The notes: generated from the letters alone by a model not told the origin. 64,000 nt of DNA from Micromonospora sp. MW-13 (GCF_003434305.1 NZ_QKKX01000077.1:22561-86560), one strand, 5' to 3'. Numbered from the stretch's first letter, positions 1 to 9,184 are shown. Made by a program: numbers and translations.

Positions 1-158
1 TGGTATCCGGCCTTAAAGCGGGTGGTGGCGCGGGCCACGAGACCGAGCTCTGCCAGGCGGCCGAAGTCGGCCCCGGCGATGAATTCCTCCGGAATATCGC
101 CGGGACGCACAACAAGAGATTCATAAAGCATTTCCTGGGCGCCGGAGAGGCCTAGCAT
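1..158 (-). pseudogene. Remnant of TrmB/LuxR-type regulator, internally deleted
   Basis: From the ATG at 158 the minus strand reads an N-terminal winged-helix segment (QEMLYESLV, then ADFGRLAELGLVAR) that matches the start of the intact regulator at 1078-2094 (QALYETLV, DDFARLLELGLVTR). It then jumps straight to ATTRFKAGYQ, which matches the extreme C-terminus of the same regulator (ATTRFQAGYQ). About 250 residues are therefore missing in frame, including the sensing domain and most of the LuxR helix-turn-helix. The reading frame runs off the window at base 1, so the real end is unseen. Probably a dead paralogue left by recombination, though a mini-protein could in principle be made. Confidence 0.55.
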
Positions 159-308
159 CGATAAATGAGCTTTCACTCTCGTGTTTACCCTCCAGCAATG
201 AGCTCGTAATCGCGATGATGCTAGGTATACAACTACCGGCCGCGTGGCGCCAGCCCTGGTCCACCAAGTGAGAGGGCAGGACTTCCGCAAGGTAGTCATA
301 TGACCGTC

Positions 309-420
309 TTAGGTAACTCTGAGGAGTTGTAGGGATCGCTGGGGTTGGCGGTTGTTGCGGCGTAGAACGTGGGCGATGGTGGTGGTTGCCGGTCAGGCGG
401 AGCAGGCTGATCGCGGTGTT
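309..420 (-). pseudogene. ISAs1-family (H-repeat) transposase C-terminal remnant
   Basis: Minus-strand codons read NTAISLLRLTG and then, after a one-base shift of frame, TTTIAHVLRRNNRQ and a short tail to a TAA at 309-311. This is the C-terminal pattern of ISAs1/H-repeat transposases (NLAIG.LRL.G.TNIA..LRH.ARD). Only about 37 residues remain, with a frameshift, so it cannot be functional. A second remnant of the same family is at 7830-8085. Confidence 0.6.
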
Positions 421-489
421 GGAGAGCCGAACAACATCGGCGGTAACGCGCTCGTGGAGTCGATTACGCCCACCGGCAAAAGTTGGACG

Positions 490-933
490 CCTTTTATGAT
501 CTTGAATATCTCACGAGCCAGGTATCGCTTCACGTAGCGCAGGATCTCGCGTTTGGTTCACCCCTCGGACGTTCGTTTCTCCACGTAGGCCCGGGTGCGC
601 GGGTCGGCTCGTAGCCTGGTCAATGCGATGCGGAACAGAGCGGCGTTGGCCTGTCTGTTGCCGCCACAGTCGAGGCGGCGGCGCTGGGTCCTGCGCCACG
701 AGCGTTCGACCGGGCTGACGCCGCAGCGGGCGGCGAAGGAGGCTTCTGCGGTCAGCCGCTCGGGGTTGTCGCCGGCGGCGATGAGCAGGACGGCGGCACG
801 GTCGTGGCCGACACCGAAGAGGTCGAGCAGCCCCGGGTGCTGTGTCGGTGACCGCCGCGGGCGGGAGCCGCTCCAACTCGCGGATCTCAGCGGACAGGTG
901 CCGAAGGTGGATATCGGCGATCGCGTCGTGTGC
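490..933 (-). pseudogene. IS110-family transposase C-terminal remnant, frameshifted
   Basis: The minus strand carries the C-terminal (Transposase_20-type) half of an IS110 transposase: a coiled segment (IHLRHLSAEIRELE), then HPGLLDLFGVGHDRAAVLL, AGDNPERL, GVSPVE, the QANAALFRI segment and RTRAYVEKRTSEG, then KREILRYVKRYLAREIF. These blocks lie in different frames: one shift near 840 and another near 557. The N-terminal RuvC-like DEDD half is absent, so the gene is dead. The upstream edge abuts a hydrolase remnant at about 931. Confidence 0.75.
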
Positions 934-1122
934 TCGACGCCACGCTGCGGCGGTCGGCTATGCCGGTGCTCGCCGTACTGGGCAGGCAGGACGTCATGCT
1001 CGACGCCGAAGGGTCGGCGGCTGCTGGGCGCCGTGCCGCACGCCGACGTCCGGCTGCTCCCGGAAGCCGGGCACCCGCTACCCGACCAGACGGCTGCGGT
1101 GCTGGACTTCCTGCGGAAGTGA
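933..1122 (+). pseudogene. Alpha/beta-hydrolase C-terminal remnant
   Basis: The plus strand reads MPVLAVLGRQDVMLDAEGS, then after a frameshift near 1013 continues RRLLGAVPHADVRLLPEAGH, PLPDQTAAVLDFLRK and a stop at 1120-1122. The GRQDVMLDAEGS segment holds the usual aspartate strand and the EAGH segment the catalytic histidine of alpha/beta hydrolases. The nucleophile half is missing. The last 45 bases overlap the 3' end of the convergent regulator gene. Confidence 0.6.
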
Positions 1123-2094
1123 GGCGGTCCGGTCGTCGGCAGCGATCCAGCCGCGCTGAACTGCCTGGTAGCCGGCCTGGAAGCGGGTCGTGGCACCGAG
1201 GCGGGTGAGCAGCTGACGGATGTGGCGGCGCGTGGTGCCGACGTGGTAGTCGAGGTGTTTGGCGATGGCCTCGTCGGTCAACCCGGACATCATCAGGGCC
1301 AACAGGTCGCGTTCGAGACCGGACGGCGCGTCGGCGTCGGGCAGTTCATCCAGTCTGATCCCCACGCTCAGTGGGACCGCCTGTTCCCAAAAGCTCTCGA
1401 ACAGTGCCGTCAGCGCCGCGAGCAGCACCAGGTCGTGTACCAGCAGGAATCTGTCCATCTCGAGGGGACGCAGTCGCAGCGGTACCATGGCGCGCCGTCC
1501 GTCGCAGATCATGAGTTTCATCGGTACGTCGGTGACCCGGACCTCCTCGCTGGCTTCGATCGAGGCGGCGATGTAGGCGAGCGAGCCGGGGAGGGCGAGG
1601 CTCTCCCGGTCGTAGAGGGTGCGGACACGCACGCCCCGTCGCGGGGACACGAAGTTGGCGGGTTGTTTGCGAAGGCCGTTGAGATACGGCGGCGCGTCGC
1701 AGATCAGCACCTCCCGTTCGGTGTGTCGCACCAGGTCTTCGAACATGGCGCGGGAGGTTTCCGGGCTGTGGGTCACCTCGACCAACGCGGTGCTGTCGCT
1801 GGCGGTGACCCGCTTCTGTCCGGTCATCTGGTCCAGCCGTTGCCGCAGTTCGTAAAGGCGCAGGCGGTGGCGGGCGATGTGGGGTCCGAACGCGGCGTCG
1901 GGCGGCGTCACCCACCAGCCCGGTGGTTGCCCGGGTAGCCGGGTGACCAGGCCGAGCTCCAACAAACGCGCGAAGTCATCCGTCCCCGTGACCTCCGCCG
2001 GCACGCTGACCGGGCCGGCCACGAGTGTCTCGTAGAGCGCCTGCTCGGTTTGCGACAGACCGAGTCCCGGTAACGGGTACCGCACCTCCTGCAT
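1078..2094 (-). CDS. TrmB/LuxR-type transcriptional regulator
   Basis: A 338-residue DNA-binding regulator. Residues about 8-60 form a TrmB-like winged helix (LSQTEQALYETLVAG, DDFARLLELGLVTR). The middle (about 100-240) looks like a sensor domain with a phospholipase-D-like fold seen in this regulator class. The C-terminal part (about 258-312) is a LuxR helix-turn-helix (LLALMMSGLTDEAIAKHL, VGTTRRHIRQLLTRLGATTR). The gene is divergent from the secreted S8 peptidase at 2287-6330, a pairing that suggests local control of that protease (inference). The tail after QAVQRGW reads into the opposite-strand hydrolase remnant, so the natural stop was probably lost. The effector is unknown. Confidence 0.85.
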   Translation of the reverse strand: MQEVRYPLPGLGLSQTEQALYETLVAGPVSVPAEVTGTDDFARLLELGLVTRLPGQPPGWWVTPPDAAFGPHIARHRLRLYELRQRLDQMTGQKRVTASDSTALVEVTHSPETSRAMFEDLVRHTEREVLICDAPPYLNGLRKQPANFVSPRRGVRVRTLYDRESLALPGSLAYIAASIEASEEVRVTDVPMKLMICDGRRAMVPLRLRPLEMDRFLLVHDLVLLAALTALFESFWEQAVPLSVGIRLDELPDADAPSGLERDLLALMMSGLTDEAIAKHLDYHVGTTRRHIRQLLTRLGATTRFQAGYQAVQRGWIAADDRTASLPQEVQHRSRLVG

Positions 2095-2274
2095 GCCCTC
2101 ATCATGCCGTTGACCAGCCGGTCTGCAAAGGCGAGGCGTTCGCGGTGGCCCGGTTCACTTCCCGCCATGTCGACAAGTGCATTGGGCAGATTCCTTCCCC
2201 GAGACCAAGACCTTTTGCGAGACTGCCCGCGGACGTGCACCCCTCGTACGTCTTTGCCATCCTCATCCCCCTTC

Positions 2275-2280
2275 GGAGGA
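2275..2280 (+). promoter_or_regulatory. Ribosome binding site of the S8 peptidase
   Basis: GGAGGA lies six bases before the ATG at 2287. It decides the start: the open frame continues upstream to 2104, but only the ATG at 2287 has this site and is followed directly by a signal peptide. Confidence 0.8.
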
Positions 2281-2286
2281 ATTGGT

Positions 2287-5200
2287 ATGCATAGCGTAAT
2301 CCGCTGGCGAACATGGCGCGGCCCGGCCGTAAGCGGTCTGGCCGTCGTCGCTGTCGCCGCCACCACCGTCGGTGTGACGCCGCTGGCAAACGCCGCCCCG
2401 ACGGCGGCCACCACGACGACGCCCAGCGAGACCGCGACCCCGACACCGGGCGGACCCGGCGGGACCAGCGCCGTGATCACGTTGATCTCCGGTGACAAGG
2501 TGCGCTACACCGAGGGTCCGGACGGTCGTGGTACGGCCACCGTAGTCGGTGGGTCGACCGGTCCGAACGCGTCCCGGTCGTTCCAGGCGTACTCGGACCC
2601 GACCGGCGTGTACGTGATCCCGCAGTCGGCTCAGGGCCTGGTGGCTTCCGGTGTGCTGGATCGGGAGTTGTTCGATGTGCAGTATCTGGCCCGTAACGGG
2701 TACGGCGACGACAAGGCGACCTCGACGCCGGTGATCGTGAGTTACACGGCGGGCGCGGGCACGTCGGCTCGGGCGGCGGCGAGCCCGTCGCCTGCGGCGT
2801 TGCCGGGTGCGGTCAAGCGTCGTGACCTGCCCAGCGTTTCGGGTGCGGGGATGGCGGTGGACAAGGCCAAGGCCGCCGACTTCTGGTCGACGCTGACCGG
2901 CACCGCCACCGCCACCGCGAAGACCAGCGCGCCCAGTGCCACGGCTGCGGGGCCGAAAACGTTGGGTGCCGGGGTCAGCAAGGTGTGGCTGGACCAGCGG
3001 GTGCAGGCTGACCTGTCCGAGAGTGTGCCGCTGATCGGCGCTCCAGAGGCATGGGCCGCCGGGTTCGACGGCACCGGGGTGAAGGTCGCGGTGCTGGACA
3101 CCGGGTTCGACGCCACCCACCCGGACCTGCAGGGCAAGGTGGTGGGGTCGAAGAGCTTCGTGCCGGGTGCATCGGCGGTGACCGATGGGCATGGGCATGG
3201 CACGCATGTGGCGGCCACGGTCGCCGGCACCGGTGCGGGTTCCGGCGGTACGCGTAAGGGTGTAGCTCCGGGTGCGGACCTGATGATCGGCAAGGTGCTC
3301 GCCGACGACGGGTTCGGCGACATGTCCTGGATCATCGACGGGATGGAGTGGGCCGCGACCAACGGCGCCAAGATCGTCAGCCTGAGCCTGGGCGGCGGGC
3401 GCAGCGACGGTACGGACCCGGGCAGCCAGGCGGTCAACCGGCTCACCGCTGAGACCGGGGCGCTGTTCGTCATCGCCGCCGGTAACGACGGTAGGGCGTC
3501 CACCATCGGCTCGCCGGGCGCGGCGGATGCCGCGCTGACCGTGGCCGCGACCGACAACAACGACCGGCTGGCCTCCTTCTCCAGCCGTGGCCCGCGGAGC
3601 GGGGACCGGGCGCTCAAGCCGGACATCGCCGCCCCGGGTGTCGCCATCGTCGCCGCCCGGGCGGCGGGTACCACGATGGGCACCCCGGTGGACGACCTGT
3701 ACACCTCGGCGAACGGCACGTCGATGGCGACCCCGCACGTGGCGGGCGCCGCCGCCGTCCTGGCGCAGCGGCATCCGGACTGGACCGCCAGCCAGCTCAA
3801 GCCGACGCTGATGAGCACCAGCAAGGACGCCGGGTACACCGCCTACGAGCAGGGTGCCGGCCGGGTCGACCTAGCCCGCGCCATCCGCCAGCAGGTCACC
3901 ACCAACACGGTGAACCTCGACTACGGCCTGGTCACCCCCGACGCCCAGCCGCGGGTGGACAAGCAGCTCACCTTCAGCAACCCCACCACGGCGCCGGTGA
4001 CCCTGACCCTGGCCCTCAAGCTGCGCCGGGCCAACGGTGACGACGCGAGCAGCGGGCTCACCGCGCCGGCCACGGTCACCGTCCCGGCGGGCGGCAGTGC
4101 CCAGGCGACCGTCACGCTGGACACCAGCGTGGTCGACGACGGCAGCTACACCGGATCGGTCGTGGCGGTCGAGGAGAGCACCGGCACCAGGCTGACCCTG
4201 CCGGTCAGCGCGACGCGCCGGGGGCCCTCGCGCCAGATCACCGTGACCATCACCGAAGGTCCGCAGCTGCGCCTCGGCGGGCAGGTCATCTGCAGTTTCG
4301 GCAAGCTGAACGACGAGGGCGGCGGCGGCCGGGAAAGCTACACGCAGGTTCTGTTCTCGAGCAACGGCGTGGCCACCGGCACCGTAGACGTCCCCGAGGG
4401 CGACTACCACTTCTACTGCAACGCGCCGGGGGCGTTCGCCACGGGCTCGTTGGAGGCCGCGGTCTGGATCGAGGAGCCGCAGTACACCGTCGCCGGGGAC
4501 GCCACCATCGAGTACAACCTCGACACCGACGTGGTGCCGATCAACAAGATCAACACGCCGCAACCCAGCGAGGTCGTACACAACCTCATAGCCAGCAGCT
4601 ACACCACCGCCGCCGGCCTCACCTACGCCAACTACTTCGTCACCACGACCGGCTTCGGCTACGGCCTCCGCCTCTTCGCGACACCCACCAAGACCACGGC
4701 GACCATCGGTAAGTACCGATTCTGGTACGAACAGGTGCTCGCCGCACCCGAGGCGGCCATGACCGTGAACGGCAACGGGAAGGCCCAGGTCAACCCGCTG
4801 TACAACAACGACAGCGAGCTGGTCGAACCGTGGAATCTGACCTCGCCGAGGCTGCTGAAGTTCGAAACCGACCAACGACTCAAACTGGCCAGCTACGACG
4901 ACGTGCTCGGCGGTAAGGACGTGCGCGGCAAGCTGATCCTGCTCGAAACCGCCAACGCCACCACCGCAGACGAGTACTGCGCGGCGCAGGAGCGCAGCGC
5001 CGACGCCGGTGCGGCTGGAATCCTCAACCACAACAAGGATCCGCTCTATAGTCGAATGATCGGGAGCTGGTTCACCCAGTACTGCGGACAGCGCCTGCCG
5101 TTCCTCTGGCTGGACGGGCAGCAGTGGAAGCAGGTCGCCGACGTCCTCGCCGGCGCGAGCGCGCCCTACGTGGACATCAAGGCGCAGATCGCCAGCCCGT

Positions 5201-6330
5201 ACGAGTACAAGTTGCGCCCGTTCTACACCGACAAGATCCCCAGCACGTTGGTCACCAAGGTGCGGCACAAGGACCTGGTCCGGGTGAACACCGAGCAGCA
5301 CGTGCAGTTCCCGGTGGAGAAGAACCTGCCGGTCATGTCCGAGGTCAACCACACCTTCGGCCCAGACGACACCTTCAGCTTCAACGCGGGCCACGTCTAC
5401 CAGGCACCCATCAACCGGGTTGACTACTACAACGTGGTCGGGCCCGACATTCTCTGGAAGCGCAACTTCGTCCTCACCAATCCGGCCACCGGCATCACGC
5501 GGACCATCAACGCACGCAACAACGGGTTCCTCAAGCCCGAGACGCGGGTCGAGAAGATCAACCAGGCACCGTACGTGTTCGGGCAGCCCGACTTCGGCTA
5601 CCGTCCGTTCGAACACCAGTGGGCTGGGTTCTGCACGGTGTGCCGCCAGACCGACACGCTCGGCATCTACCAGTGGGCGGTGTCCGCAGCCGATCCGGGG
5701 CTGGCCACCGGTGACGTGCCGCTGCGCCGGATGGAGGTCTCGCTCACCCGCGACGCGGTCCCGATCACACCGATGCCGTCGTCGTTCCCGGCATACACGC
5801 AGTACGCCCTGCCCGCCGAAGCCGGCACTTACCAACTGAAGACCGTCTCCTACGACGACTTCTCCGGACAGCACCTGGCCGAGCGGGTGACCACGGACTG
5901 GACGTTCCGCTCGCAACGTGCCGCGGTCCAGACCGTCAAGAAGCCGGTCTACTGCTCGTCAGCCGAGCTCGGTCAGGCCACCGGCCCGTGTGAGTGGCAA
6001 CCGCTGATCCAGCTCAGCCACGACTTCGACCTAGCCCTCAACGACACCACGAAGGCCAACCAGCTCTACCGGTTCGACGTCACCGCACGGCACGTCATGC
6101 CGAACGCACCCGGGATCACCGGACTGCGCAGTTGGGTCTCCTACGACGACGGCAAGACCTGGGTCGCGGCGCAGGTGAAGAAGAACCGCGACGGCAGCTG
6201 GCAGGTGCAGGTCAAGCACCCGAAGCTGGAGAAGACCACCGGCGCGGTCTCGGTACGCACCGAGGCGTGGGACAGCGCGGGCAACCGCGTGGTCCAGACC
6301 ATCGACCGGGCGTACGGCCTCACCGCCTGA
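2287..6330 (+). CDS. Secreted S8 family serine peptidase (subtilase)
   Basis: A 1347-residue exported subtilisin-like protease. The N-terminus has a basic stretch (MHSVIRWRTWR) and a hydrophobic core ending at ANAAP, a typical Sec signal. The catalytic triad is visible: Asp271 in VAVLDTGFDATHPDL, His304 in GHGHGTHVAATVAG, and Ser479 in NGTSMATPHVAGAAA. A protease-associated-like insert is near residues 880-925 (GKDVRGKLILLETANA, DAGAAGILNHNKD). The rest is beta-rich extracellular sequence. It is several times longer than a minimal subtilisin, in line with the large multidomain subtilases of actinomycetes. The substrate is unknown. It is divergent from the LuxR-type regulator at 1078-2094. Confidence 0.95.
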   Translation: MHSVIRWRTWRGPAVSGLAVVAVAATTVGVTPLANAAPTAATTTTPSETATPTPGGPGGTSAVITLISGDKVRYTEGPDGRGTATVVGGSTGPNASRSFQAYSDPTGVYVIPQSAQGLVASGVLDRELFDVQYLARNGYGDDKATSTPVIVSYTAGAGTSARAAASPSPAALPGAVKRRDLPSVSGAGMAVDKAKAADFWSTLTGTATATAKTSAPSATAAGPKTLGAGVSKVWLDQRVQADLSESVPLIGAPEAWAAGFDGTGVKVAVLDTGFDATHPDLQGKVVGSKSFVPGASAVTDGHGHGTHVAATVAGTGAGSGGTRKGVAPGADLMIGKVLADDGFGDMSWIIDGMEWAATNGAKIVSLSLGGGRSDGTDPGSQAVNRLTAETGALFVIAAGNDGRASTIGSPGAADAALTVAATDNNDRLASFSSRGPRSGDRALKPDIAAPGVAIVAARAAGTTMGTPVDDLYTSANGTSMATPHVAGAAAVLAQRHPDWTASQLKPTLMSTSKDAGYTAYEQGAGRVDLARAIRQQVTTNTVNLDYGLVTPDAQPRVDKQLTFSNPTTAPVTLTLALKLRRANGDDASSGLTAPATVTVPAGGSAQATVTLDTSVVDDGSYTGSVVAVEESTGTRLTLPVSATRRGPSRQITVTITEGPQLRLGGQVICSFGKLNDEGGGGRESYTQVLFSSNGVATGTVDVPEGDYHFYCNAPGAFATGSLEAAVWIEEPQYTVAGDATIEYNLDTDVVPINKINTPQPSEVVHNLIASSYTTAAGLTYANYFVTTTGFGYGLRLFATPTKTTATIGKYRFWYEQVLAAPEAAMTVNGNGKAQVNPLYNNDSELVEPWNLTSPRLLKFETDQRLKLASYDDVLGGKDVRGKLILLETANATTADEYCAAQERSADAGAAGILNHNKDPLYSRMIGSWFTQYCGQRLPFLWLDGQQWKQVADVLAGASAPYVDIKAQIASPYEYKLRPFYTDKIPSTLVTKVRHKDLVRVNTEQHVQFPVEKNLPVMSEVNHTFGPDDTFSFNAGHVYQAPINRVDYYNVVGPDILWKRNFVLTNPATGITRTINARNNGFLKPETRVEKINQAPYVFGQPDFGYRPFEHQWAGFCTVCRQTDTLGIYQWAVSAADPGLATGDVPLRRMEVSLTRDAVPITPMPSSFPAYTQYALPAEAGTYQLKTVSYDDFSGQHLAERVTTDWTFRSQRAAVQTVKKPVYCSSAELGQATGPCEWQPLIQLSHDFDLALNDTTKANQLYRFDVTARHVMPNAPGITGLRSWVSYDDGKTWVAAQVKKNRDGSWQVQVKHPKLEKTTGAVSVRTEAWDSAGNRVVQTIDRAYGLTA

Positions 6331-6372
6331 CACTCGCGCAACTGGTCCGCCCCTTCCCGAACCCTGCACACC

Positions 6373-6409
6373 AGGCCGCCCTTCACGCCGCCGGCGCGGA
6401 GGGCGGCCT
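6373..6409 (+). terminator. Hairpin terminator after S8 peptidase
   Basis: AGGCCGCCCT (6373-6382) pairs perfectly with AGGGCGGCCT (6400-6409) across a 17-base loop, 42 bases after the peptidase stop. There is no U-tract, as is common in high-GC actinobacteria. Confidence 0.6.
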
Positions 6410-6539
6410 CCTGCCTGCCCACGGTGCACGTCCGGTGGGTCGATCCGTACCCACCGGACAACCCACCGAGCGCCCGAGGCCGATACCACCGCCCCGGCAT
6501 GGGGCGATGGCCTTCATGACGCGCTGCTGGCCCTGGTCC

Positions 6540-6653
6540 GAGCGGGTGTGCCACATCGACACGATCCTGCCGCGACGCCTGTACCTGCTGGTGGTCATGG
6601 AAGTAGCCACCCGACATGTCCACTTCCTCTGCATCACCGCGCACCCCACCGGC
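6540..6653 (+). pseudogene. Integrase-core (rve) transposase remnant
   Basis: The plus strand reads VCHIDTILPRRLYLLVVMEV, ATRHVHFLCITAHPTG, which matches the first-aspartate segment of an rve-type integrase core (usually FHVDT...RRLYVLFVMEV.TR.VH.LGVTAHP.G). Neither the downstream catalytic residues nor the N-terminus is present. It abuts an MFS fragment on the other strand at 6655. Confidence 0.6.
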
Positions 6654-6654
6654 C

Positions 6655-6885
6655 TACGCGGGCTGGCGGTCGGCCGGGACGCCCAGGCGCAGCAGCGGCA
6701 GGCAGGAGAGGAGCAGGCCGACCGCACCCACCCACAGGGCCACCCGGGCGCCGGCGGCGGCCCCCAGCACGGTGCCCAGCAGCGCGCCCAGCGGCATCGC
6801 CCCGCCGAGCAGGAACCGCATGGTGGCGTTCATCCGGCCGAGCAGTTCGGGCGGGCACAGCTGCTGGCGCAGACTGAGCCATTCT
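6655..6885 (-). pseudogene. MFS transporter C-terminal remnant
   Basis: Minus-strand sequence reads LRQQLCPPELLGRMNATMRF, then two hydrophobic helices (GALLGTVLGAAAGA and ALWVGAVGLLLSCLPLL) and a TAG at 6655-6657. This is the C-terminal end of a major-facilitator efflux protein (the PPELLGRVNA motif is characteristic). The upstream part is cut off near 6885, where the IS5-type element begins. Confidence 0.7.
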
Positions 6886-6911
6886 CGGTAACGTCCCGTG
6901 ACGGTGGGTGA

Positions 6912-7742
6912 TTATGTGGTTCGGCTCTGATCGACGTGCAGGAGCACGAGTGCGGCGGCGGCGATTTTGCCGATCTGGCTGGGGTCGAGGCTGACGCGGC
7001 GCAGGGCTTTAAAGGTCATCTTGAGCAGGGCGTTGGCTTGTTCGGCGCGGGCTCGGGCGTGGGCCTGTAGCCAGTTGAGCTGCTTCTGGGCGTCGGTTAG
7101 TTCGACGCCCTTCGTCTTCTTGATCGGGACGGTGACGATGGTGGCTTCGCCTTCGTAGCCCAGGTCGGCCAGGGCGTGCAGGCCGTCGCCGGTCCAAGCC
7201 GTCAAATCGGGCAAGATCTGCGGGTGGGCGCGTGCGCAGGTCGTGTCGTGTTCACGTCCTGGGCGGACGTCGGAGGTCCACAGCGGCCACCCGTCCGGTG
7301 ACGACACGACCTGGATGTTGCCGCCGTGGTGGTGATGTTTGCCTGACCACCAGAGATCCACGCCGGGGGTCGGTCCGGGCGCCGCGCACCGGTCGGTGTA
7401 GATGAGCGTGCCGTCGATGTTGACGTGAGGATGTCCGGCGATCTTCGCCGCCAGCAGGGCCGCGTGCAGGGACGGCTTGAGGCCGGCCAACACGTCGATG
7501 CCCTCGTGGAGGCAGCGATAGACGTTCGGGACCGAGATCGCGTTGTCGACCGCCAGCTGCCGCACTCGGGTGCCGTCGAGAAACCACCGCATGACCAGGA
7601 CCGCCTGTTGGAAGCACGTCAACGCCCGACGGCCACGGCGGGTTCCCAGACGCTGGCGCCGGGCGTGGATCAAGGCCGACACGAACAGGACGGTCTCCTG
7701 CCGTGCAGGAAGCACACAGCTATATGTGACACTGGCAGACAC
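6912..7742 (-). CDS. IS5-type transposase (DDE_Tnp_4 class)
   Basis: An apparently complete 276-residue transposase. An N-terminal helical DNA-binding region (FQQAVLVMRWFLDGTRVRQL, AISVPNVYRCLHEGID) is followed by the catalytic core: Asp in VNIDGTLIYTD (about residue 109), Asp in ALADLGYEGEA (about 193), and Glu in RARAEQANALLK (about 231). The start is GTG at 7742. I could not define convincing terminal inverted repeats on either side. The left edge near 6885-6911 truncates an MFS gene and the right edge is near 7745-7800. Confidence 0.85.
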   Translation of the reverse strand: MSASVTYSCVLPARQETVLFVSALIHARRQRLGTRRGRRALTCFQQAVLVMRWFLDGTRVRQLAVDNAISVPNVYRCLHEGIDVLAGLKPSLHAALLAAKIAGHPHVNIDGTLIYTDRCAAPGPTPGVDLWWSGKHHHHGGNIQVVSSPDGWPLWTSDVRPGREHDTTCARAHPQILPDLTAWTGDGLHALADLGYEGEATIVTVPIKKTKGVELTDAQKQLNWLQAHARARAEQANALLKMTFKALRRVSLDPSQIGKIAAAALVLLHVDQSRTT

Positions 7743-7829
7743 GTGAGGCCTCTGTGGAGTTGATCAGTGAGATGACCACTTCCTACAGGGGCTTCACTCC
7801 TTTTCTGGCGCAGCGCGACACCGTCGGCG

Positions 7830-8085
7830 TGTCATCCACCGCCTACAACCGCCAGTCACACACCGTCACGCCTGGCTACCGAGAACAGCTCACTGGGTAC
7901 GCGACGTCACCTACGACGAAGACCGATCCCAGATCCGCACCGGCACCGGACCCCAAGTCATGGCCGCCCTGCGCAACGCCGCCATCGGCGCACTACGCAC
8001 CGCCGGCGTCACCAACATCGCCGCCGCCAACCGACACCACGCCCGCGACAGCAACCGGCCACTGGCCCTACTCGGCATCAACTGA
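7830..8085 (+). pseudogene. ISAs1-family (H-repeat) transposase C-terminal remnant
   Basis: The plus strand reads HWVRDVTYDEDRSQIRTG, TGPQVMAALRNAAIGALRTA, VTNIAAANRHHARDSNRPLA and ends at TGA 8083-8085. This is the C-terminal region of ISAs1/H-repeat transposases with the third catalytic segment just lost at the left. About 75 residues survive. It lies 1.4 kb downstream of the RHS gene, which is notable because H-repeats of this family are classic companions of Rhs elements in Escherichia coli. Confidence 0.75.
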
Positions 8086-8373
8086 GGACTTTGCCGAGGC
8101 CCTGCGAGGTTAATATCCAGTTATTTACTTACCTTGCAATTGCTTGACGGCAACGCTGACGGCAACCCACGCGCACGAGCACGCCCGACGACGCACCCCG
8201 ATGCACACAGTTGCGACACCAACACACCGAACTCACTCACGGCTCCTGCCGCGATTGAATTCACTCGGCCCCGAAGACACCACTGACGAGTTCCGCGATA
8301 GACAATGCAAGCCCGGCATTCGTCAGGACCTCGTCAGGACAAACTCGCTAGTGGCGACTAGGATGCCACTGGC
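8086..8373. other. Intergenic, lower-GC, no gene seen
   Basis: Spacer between the ISAs1 remnant and the small hypothetical gene. It is visibly less GC-rich than its surroundings. I see no supported gene or structure here. Confidence 0.5.
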
Positions 8374-8610
8374 CTACGAATCCCAACCATCGAAAAAGTA
8401 GTGCTCATCCAGGTAGGGACCGAACGGCCCCAACCTGTCGCCCTGCGTCACTCTCTCGTCGAGTCTTTCGAGGAACTGTTGAAGGTCCGGCCCCGCAATA
8501 GCCTTCGCACTACTCCAACAGCCCGACCAGCTGCTATGAACAGGTGCGTGGTCTCCTCTGACGCAGACCCACAGCCATTCAGGGGCAGCGGCGTCGCCGC
8601 ACAACACCAC
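8374..8610 (-). CDS. Hypothetical protein, possible orphan immunity protein or remnant
   Basis: A 78-residue acidic, tryptophan-rich protein (PEWLWVCVRGDHAPVHSSW, LQQFLERLDERVTQGDRLG, ending DEHYFFDGWDS). The same frame continues upstream as QRFVAV before a TAG, so the natural start may lie in a decayed 5' part and the gene may be a remnant. I do not recognise the family. Its position downstream of the RHS toxin and its immunity candidate, and its low GC, fit an orphan immunity gene (inference only). Confidence 0.4.
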   Translation of the reverse strand: MVLCGDAAAPEWLWVCVRGDHAPVHSSWSGCWSSAKAIAGPDLQQFLERLDERVTQGDRLGPFGPYLDEHYFFDGWDS

Positions 8611-9184
8611 GGCGACAAACCGCTGCTAGAGGAAAGAACGGGGAGCAAAAGTCTACTTAGCCGCCCAGCTCGTGGCGCGACATCCCTATCCCGTAGTTCC
8701 GCGACAATCACTTCCCCACATCGCCTACCGACGACGTCCCGGCGCAGGTCGGAGCCTTCCCGGCATGTGGCGGATAATTTCGGTGACATGGTCTGCCGCA
8801 AACCCAGCCACAGCGGCTCCGGCACCCGAGATCGCGAGCTACCGCAGACCATCGCCGTACGACTCCAAAAACCCCGCTTTAGTCCGTACTCACCTTCCGG
8901 CACAGCCCTTCCAGCACACCGCGCGGGGAAGCTTCATCATGCCCGCGTAACCGGCCTCGATCTCGACTGGATACGCCTACTTCAAATCCTCCACACGTCC
9001 GTCGACTGGCCGCGCTCGTCGACGCGCCCTCAGCCCACAGAACACCCCCACCTGCGGCAACATCACCGCATCAAGGCTGCCGATACGGCTTGGTTCAGAT
9101 CGTCGGACAATGCGTCATGAACCGCAGTAGCGGGCGACGGACGGAAGCAAGGCGCTTCATGTCGTTCCGGTAGCTCATCGACCG
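8611..9184. other. Gap with stop-riddled coding-like sequence
   Basis: On the minus strand short stretches look protein-like (for example AISGAGAAVAGFAADHVTEI) but are broken by stops, so this may be a decayed gene upstream of 8374-8610. Nothing in it can be named. Confidence 0.35.

Noticed and set aside
3871..5916. 681-codon minus-strand frame opposite the S8 peptidase
   Set aside because: Low-complexity Val/Gly/Arg shadow; the plus-strand subtilase motifs account for this DNA.
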